A stretch of 14,574 nt of DNA, taken from the NCBI GenBank assembly GCA_946530775.1, contig CAMNAH010000010.1:1-14574 (forward strand), written 5' to 3'. This document shows, piece after piece, positions 7,945 to 14,574 of this stretch. The position numbers and the translations under genes were made by a program. Positions within the stretch are counted from its first letter, which is position 1; each line of letters starts with the position of its first letter. Source of the stretch: an uncultured Coriobacteriales bacterium. Its GTDB lineage: Bacteria > Actinomycetota > Coriobacteriia > Coriobacteriales > Atopobiaceae. The notes under the pieces are model-generated. The model was given only the letters and a program-made list of their open reading frames with translations. It was not told the DNA's origin and made no database searches.

Positions 7945-9367
7945 TCGTCTCGCCGGTCTCCTCGGACGTGGCCTCGACAGCCTCGCCCTCGACGGCCTCA
8001 CCCTCGGCACCTTCGCCCTCGGCCTCGGTCTCGACCTCGGTGGGAACGAAACCCGTGGTGGTCACCATGGGGGTCTGCCCATCCTGGGAGAGGTAGGTCG
8101 TCGAGACGTCGGTCACCTTCCAGCCGAGGCCATCGCGAACGAGCGAGATGGTGTAGTTCTGCTCGCCGCCCTCGCGAAGCTGCGCGGTGGCGAAGACGGT
8201 GGACTCGGTCATCGACTGATCGGTGCCGGTCACGGTGACGGTGGCGCCGGAGGGAAGCAGGACGAGAAACTCATCGCGCGCCTCGGCGCTGACGCCCTCG
8301 GCGAAGACATCGGCGGCATCGGTACCGTCGGTCTTGGCGGCGAAGAGGTTCTCGACGACGGCTGCCTGGGTGGGCCAGCCGAAGCCGCGGTAATAGGCGT
8401 ATCCGGCTGCGCCCGCGATGAGGAGCAGCAGGATGAGGATGGTCAGGAATACCTTGAGGCCGGTGTGACGGTGCTTGCGGCGCATCTTGCGGTTCTCGCG
8501 ATCGATGGCCACGAGGTCCGCCTCGGTGACCGAGAAGAAGCCCGTGTCCTCCGGGGAAGGCATGAGCTCGCCGGACTGCCCCATGGGATCGAGCGGGTCG
8601 ATACCCGCGTTACCGTAGCCGGCAGAGGCGAGGAAGGCGTCGGTATCGGACATGGGACGCTTGTTGAGCTGGGCGTTCACTGCCTTGCGAGCTGCATCGA
8701 ACGCAGCCTGCGCCTCGGGAGAGAGCGCAAGCGAGCCATCCGAGGTTGCCTTCTCGAACGCGTCGACGGCCTCGGGCATGCGGTTGGCAGCCACATAGGC
8801 GAGTCCCAGATCGCGGTAGATGGCATTCTGCTCGGCGGCCGACGTGGAGAAGTCGAGCGCGGTGCGCAGGGCCTCGACGGCGTCGATGGGACGGCTGAGC
8901 CTCATGAAGCACGAACCGAGAGAGCTCAGGGCACCCGAGGGATTGGGGTTGGTCTCGTCGATGGCGGCGTTGCGATAGGCGATGCCGGCATTGCGGATAT
9001 CATCGATGCTCTCATAAGCGCTGCCGAGGGCAAGATAGGCCTTGTAAGGCGTGGCATACTCGGCGTCCTGGGCAGAGCGCATGAGCGCGGAGATGGCGTC
9101 GCGGGGACGGCCTGCTGCGAGCAGGGCGCGGCCCATGTTGCAGGAGAGGGCGCCGGACTTTCCGTAAGCAGCATCCTGCAGCGCGTTCGAATAGGCTGCA
9201 GCGGCGGACTCGTACTGACCGAGCTTCATGTAGGCATTGCCGATCATGTGGTCGATGGCGCCGGACACCTCGCCGAGATCCTTGGCATCGGAGAGGTAGG
9301 TCGCGGCGGTGAGCCAATCCCCTGCCTGGTACGCCTTCTTGCCTGCTTCAAAAGCTTGAGTGTTCAC
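7934..9367 (-). CDS. Single-span TPR-repeat membrane protein with acidic tail
   Basis: A 477-residue protein, no named family recognised. About six TPR-like helix pairs fill residues 5-210, for example FEAGKKAYQAGDWLTAATYL (6-25), IGNAYMKLGQYESAAAAY (42-59) and LGLAYVAANRMPEAVDAF (187-204). A linker (238-295) and a basic stretch RKMRRKHRH (293-301) precede a strongly hydrophobic helix at about 305-326. By the positive-inside rule the TPRs are cytoplasmic and the C-terminus is outside. Residues 330-440 look like a small alpha/beta domain (VTVTGTD, YTISLVRDGLGWKVTDVS), possibly NTF2-like; that is a guess. The tail 445-477 is Glu-rich with a repeated EGEAV unit. The start is GTG 9367 with GGGAGGG 7 nt upstream. 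It lies 20 nt after the cyclophilin gene and 55 nt before mreB. A scaffold for envelope partners is plausible but not shown. Confidence 0.85.
   Translation of the reverse strand: MNTQAFEAGKKAYQAGDWLTAATYLSDAKDLGEVSGAIDHMIGNAYMKLGQYESAAAAYSNALQDAAYGKSGALSCNMGRALLAAGRPRDAISALMRSAQDAEYATPYKAYLALGSAYESIDDIRNAGIAYRNAAIDETNPNPSGALSSLGSCFMRLSRPIDAVEALRTALDFSTSAAEQNAIYRDLGLAYVAANRMPEAVDAFEKATSDGSLALSPEAQAAFDAARKAVNAQLNKRPMSDTDAFLASAGYGNAGIDPLDPMGQSGELMPSPEDTGFFSVTEADLVAIDRENRKMRRKHRHTGLKVFLTILILLLLIAGAAGYAYYRGFGWPTQAAVVENLFAAKTDGTDAADVFAEGVSAEARDEFLVLLPSGATVTVTGTDQSMTESTVFATAQLREGGEQNYTISLVRDGLGWKVTDVSTTYLSQDGQTPMVTTTGFVPTEVETEAEGEGAEGEAVEGEAVEATSEETGETTEG
7976..8005. repeat. Two-copy 15-nt tandem repeat in the acidic tail of the TPR gene
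   Basis: Units 7976-7990 and 7991-8005 match at 13 of 15 bases, and each encodes EGEAV on the minus strand. The neighbouring sequence to about 8035 is a looser run of the same Glu/Gly/Ala codons. Copy number may vary between strains. Confidence 0.7.
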
Positions 9368-9387
9368 AGAAGATCCCTCCCGAACGC

Positions 9388-9939
9388 TTAAACCAGAGAC
9401 TGGTGCTCGATGCGTATGGATTCAATGACGTCGCCTGCACGCAGCGACGAGATGACGTCGAAGCCCTCGACGGTCTGCCCGAAAACGGTGTAGCCCGAGT
9501 CGAGCATATGCTGGGGGCCGAGGCAGAAATAGAACTGAGAGCCGGCGGAGTTGGGGTCCTGGCTGCGGGCCATCGCAAGGGCGCCGTCCTCATGGGAGTT
9601 ACGCGGATTGGAGGAGAACTCCTCGCGGATGCGGTATCCGGGGCCGCCGGTGCCGGGACGGCCGTCGCGGCCGCTCCTGCCTGCGGCGACATCCTCAGGC
9701 GTCATATCGCGCGTATTGGGGCAGCCGCCCTGGATGACGAATCCCGGAACATAGCGATGGAACTTGAGGTCATCGTAGAACCCGGATTCGGCAAGCTCGC
9801 AGAAATTGGCGACATGGATGGGTGCACCGGCACCGTCGAGCTTGACGACGATCTCGCCCTTGGACGTCTTGACGCGCGCAACCTCGTCGCCCGCAACGGC
9901 ATAGCCAGGCGTGTACAGCGGATCGATGATGAAACCCAT
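9388..9939 (-). CDS. Cyclophilin-type peptidyl-prolyl cis-trans isomerase
   Basis: A 183-residue protein with no signal peptide, so it is probably cytoplasmic. It should catalyse cis-trans isomerisation of X-Pro bonds. Cyclophilin landmarks: KTSKGEIVVKL (24-34), FHRYVPGFVIQGG (60-72) with the catalytic arginine Arg62 and Gln70, and GSQFYFCLG (133-141) with Gln135. The position matching Trp121 of human cyclophilin A appears to be Met145 and the His126 position Tyr150, so cyclosporin binding is probably weak. After QGG there is an insertion of roughly 16-20 residues (about 74-95, rich in Arg, Gly and Asp) before GTGGPGYRI; short bacterial forms lack it. ATG 9939 has AAGGGA 8 nt upstream. The stop is 20 nt before the TPR gene, and the two are likely co-transcribed. 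A putative extended -10 promoter and hairpins lie upstream. Confidence 0.93.
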   Translation of the reverse strand: MGFIIDPLYTPGYAVAGDEVARVKTSKGEIVVKLDGAGAPIHVANFCELAESGFYDDLKFHRYVPGFVIQGGCPNTRDMTPEDVAAGRSGRDGRPGTGGPGYRIREEFSSNPRNSHEDGALAMARSQDPNSAGSQFYFCLGPQHMLDSGYTVFGQTVEGFDVISSLRAGDVIESIRIEHQSLV

Positions 9940-9965
9940 GTCTCATATCCCTTCATGCCAAAAGA

Positions 9966-10025
9966 AAAGTGCAGCATCAAAATATTCTAGCAGCACTTTG
10001 CCATGCACACATATTCGGCAAAGTG
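9966..10025 (-). promoter_or_regulatory. Overlapping, mutually exclusive inverted repeats upstream of the cyclophilin gene
   Basis: Two stems share one arm. CACTTTGCC (10017-10025) pairs perfectly over 9 bp with GGCAAAGTG (9994-10002), leaving a 14-nt loop. Bases 9993-9999 (AAAGTGC on the minus strand) can instead pair over 7 bp with GCACTTT (9966-9972), with a 20-nt loop and a TTTTCTTTT-rich run right after it. Both stems cannot form together, as in an attenuator. The second stem could act as a weak terminator and the first as its competitor, or the repeats may be protein-binding half-sites. The extended -10 element at 9984-9992 lies in the second loop. Confidence 0.4.
9984..9992 (-). promoter_or_regulatory. 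Candidate extended -10 promoter of the cyclophilin gene
   Basis: TGCTAGAAT on the minus strand matches an extended -10 (TGn followed by TAGAAT, five of six consensus bases). No good -35 stands 16-18 nt upstream, which is common for extended -10 promoters. Transcription would begin near 9977, giving a leader of about 38 nt. It sits in the only 100-nt gene-free spacer of the window. Confidence 0.4.
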
Positions 10026-10039
10026 TGGCAGATGCGACG

Positions 10040-11053
10040 TCAGTGCTCCTTGGGCTCCCAATCCTCATAGCACACATCGAAGTACTTCTTGTTGATGCTC
10101 ACGCCGTCCTCGTCCTTATCGGCGTAATATGCCTCGTCGATCGAATACTGGACCTGCGCGGGAGCCAGATAGCCCAGATCGATGTACCAGGCGTTCGAGA
10201 GGGCCTCGCACCTATAGCGGAGCCACCTGCCAAGCTGGGCCACGTTGACGCTCTCCTCGTAGTAATCGGAGGAAGCGCCGATCTGCTCGACGCTGTCGAT
10301 AAGGGCTGCAATCTCGGCATCGAGCGCCGCGACGGCATCCCTGCCCTGTTCGCGCACATCCCAGTCCTCGAGCAGGTAGTTCTCGAGGAAATAGGCCTCC
10401 TGCTCGTCAACGCGCACGGCGAGCTCGCCGAGCTCAACATAGGCATCGTAGATCACATCGAACGATGCGGACGAGGCCTCGTCTACGGGCGTCGAGGGCG
10501 TCGTGCTGCGCACGTCCTGCCCCGAGAGCGCCTCGATCTGCCCGGGCGAGCCGGCGGTCGCGATATCGGAGCCGTCCGAGACGGGCGTATCGTCGCCCGT
10601 GCCGAAGGGATGGAAGATGAAGGCGGTGATACCCCCGATTACCAGGAGCGCCGCTACGGCGGCGATGGCCATGACGCGCACGCGCGCCATGCGGTCGTAG
10701 CCGAGCGTGACGTCCTCGTTCATCTTTCTCACGGGAGGAAGCGCGCTCTTGGCGTCGACCACGGGCTGCTCGTCGGGAGGCGTGGGCTGGATGGCGCTGA
10801 ACTCCGAGGTCTTATCGGCATCCGAGACCTTGGGGAGCTTGATATCGCGCACGGGACGCGCCGCCTTCGCGTTAGGAGACGGCATGCCGCACTTGGGGCA
10901 CGCATCCGCGCCATCGGGGATGAGCGCGCCGCACGAGGGGCACCATGTGCCCGTGACGCGAGCGATCTTGTTGGTGACGCCGAGATCGGTGCCGCAGGCC
11001 GGGCAGATGGGGGTGCCGTCTTCGAGCCGCGCGCCGCAATGGGGGCAAATCAT
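10040..11053 (-). CDS. Membrane protein with two N-terminal zinc ribbons and a helical outer domain
   Basis: A 337-residue protein of unknown function. Two zinc ribbons lie at the N-terminus: Cys3-x2-Cys6 with Cys17-x2-Cys20, and Cys38-x2-Cys41 with Cys52-x2-Cys55. A low-complexity linker rich in Pro, Asp and Ala (57-115) leads to one membrane helix at about 126-148 (VRVMAIAAVAALLVIGGITA). The ribbons should be cytoplasmic and the C-terminal part outside. After a Ser/Thr/Pro linker (150-195), residues 197-310 look mainly helical and acidic, with many Tyr, Glu and Asp; the tail 312-337 is short and charged. This architecture is common among poorly characterised Gram-positive proteins and suggests a sensor or scaffold, which is inference. 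ATG 11053 follows CAGGAG at 8 nt. It is 63 nt from the aconitase stop and probably has its own promoter; no clear terminator follows. Confidence 0.86.
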   Translation of the reverse strand: MICPHCGARLEDGTPICPACGTDLGVTNKIARVTGTWCPSCGALIPDGADACPKCGMPSPNAKAARPVRDIKLPKVSDADKTSEFSAIQPTPPDEQPVVDAKSALPPVRKMNEDVTLGYDRMARVRVMAIAAVAALLVIGGITAFIFHPFGTGDDTPVSDGSDIATAGSPGQIEALSGQDVRSTTPSTPVDEASSASFDVIYDAYVELGELAVRVDEQEAYFLENYLLEDWDVREQGRDAVAALDAEIAALIDSVEQIGASSDYYEESVNVAQLGRWLRYRCEALSNAWYIDLGYLAPAQVQYSIDEAYYADKDEDGVSINKKYFDVCYEDWEPKEH

Positions 11054-11097
11054 ACGTCTGACTCCTGCCGTCTTCGTTTCAGCTTCGTTCAGAGCGT

Positions 11098-11116
11098 ATG
11101 ATAGCGCACCTTTGGC

Positions 11117-11124
<8 letters not shown>
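11098..11124 (-). promoter_or_regulatory. Candidate promoter of the zinc-ribbon gene
   Basis: On the minus strand TTGGAT (11119-11124, four of six -35 bases) and TATCAT (11098-11103, five of six -10 bases) are separated by 15 nt, shorter than the ideal 17. The -35 overlaps the aconitase stop. Just downstream, CTTCGTT (plus-strand reading) occurs twice, at 11072-11078 and 11083-11089, one helical turn apart, which could be operator half-sites or chance. Confidence 0.3.
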
Positions 11125-13789
<2,665 letters not shown>

Positions 13790-14574
13790 AGCGTTCCTTA
13801 ATCCTTGCAATCATCTTGGACGTGCTTCCTCCGCGGACGAGGTCGCGATCGGCCTGCCTGAAGAGGAATAGGAACAGTATGACCGAAACAATGCCCAAGA
13901 TGGCGGCGAGAACCCAAACCGCAACACTGCCGAGCACCGTGTGGAAGAAGTCGCTGAACACGAAGCAGCCAAGCACCATGAGCACGCACACGAAGGCGAT
14001 GAGGACTCCGCGCAGGATGGTGAGGGGGTGCGAGATGAGCACGATGAGCGCGATTCCCACCGCCGCGACGATGAGCATGCAGATCGTGGAGATCTCGTCG
14101 AAGCTCAAGTTGAGGAAGCGCCCGGCAAGGATGGCGGCGAGAAGGCCTGTATCGATGGCGATGGATGCGGGAAGCGAGCGCATGGCGACGGTCGCGAGGA
14201 AGCTGCCCTTCACGCGGTCGTGGTTGGGCTCGAGGGCGAGCACGAACGACGGGATGCCGATGATTGCCGTCGAGAGCAGCGACATCTGGATGGGGATGAA
14301 GGGGTACGGCGGCATCACGATGCAGATGAAGGCGAGGAGCATGGCATAGACGGTCTTGACCAGGAAGAGCGAGGCCGAGCGCTGGAGGTTGTTGATGGAG
14401 CGACGGCCCTCGGCCACGACATCGGGGATGTGCGAGAAGTCGTCATCGGCGAGCACGAGCTCGGAGATGTTGCGCGCCGCCGCGGAGCCCGATGCGACCG
14501 AGATGGAGCAGTCGGCCTCCTTGAGCGCGAGCACGTCGTTCACGCCGTCGCCCGTCATGGCGACCACATGCTTT

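Noticed and set aside
7616..9391. Plus-strand frame of 591 codons opposite the mreB start and the TPR gene
   Set aside because: It spans two real genes and their spacer, has biased composition and no recognisable motif.
11054..11116. Possible terminator after the aconitase
   Set aside because: I found no stable GC-rich stem followed by a T-run in this spacer, only a promoter-like pattern and a short direct repeat.
13790..13810. Upstream TTG start for the aconitase
   Set aside because: ATG 13789 has AAGGA at good spacing, and its numbering puts the cluster cysteines at the expected 435, 501 and 504.

Overview
The window is GC-rich and gene-dense, and all twelve genes lie on the minus strand, so transcription runs from high to low coordinates. 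The gene content suggests a high-GC Gram-positive rod or coccobacillus. The gene order (mreBCD, PBP2 and RodA followed by a TIGR03960-type radical SAM gene), the protein style and the base composition fit the Actinobacteria, most likely the class Coriobacteriia (Collinsella/Olsenella relatives). This placement is inference from recall, not from a database search. I see no tRNA, rRNA, CRISPR array, insertion sequence or phage gene.

Layout in transcription order. (1) 14574-13710: the C-terminal part of a P-type cation ATPase, cut by the window edge. (2) 13789-11117: a full-length AcnA-type aconitase whose start overlaps the ATPase end by 80 nt. (3) 11053-10040: a membrane protein with two N-terminal zinc ribbons and a helical outer domain. 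(4) A 100-nt spacer with overlapping inverted repeats and an extended -10 element. (5) 9939-9388: a cyclophilin-type prolyl isomerase, then a single-span TPR protein (9367-7934). (6) A 55-nt spacer with a possible promoter, then a tight cluster: mreB (7878-6835), mreC, mreD, mrdA (PBP2), rodA, a DUF697-like gene of unknown function, and the start of a TIGR03960-type B12-binding radical SAM gene that leaves the window at position 1.

The core is the rod-shape (elongasome) operon. MreB filaments and MreC/MreD organise the RodA glycosyltransferase and the PBP2 transpeptidase for side-wall peptidoglycan synthesis. Gaps inside this run are 3-21 nt, and most genes carry a clear Shine-Dalgarno sequence that overlaps or closely follows the previous stop, so one polycistronic message is likely. 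The cyclophilin and TPR genes are separated by 20 nt and could be co-transcribed just ahead of mreB; a link to envelope assembly is possible but unproven.

Most of the window is conserved housekeeping sequence. I do not see a clear new defence, mobile or biosynthetic system. The points most worth a second look are the DUF697-like protein with no visible P-loop inside the cell-shape operon, the mutually exclusive hairpins before the cyclophilin gene, the long ATPase/aconitase overlap, the divergent aconitase iron-sulfur motif, and the extra N-terminal membrane segment on PBP2.
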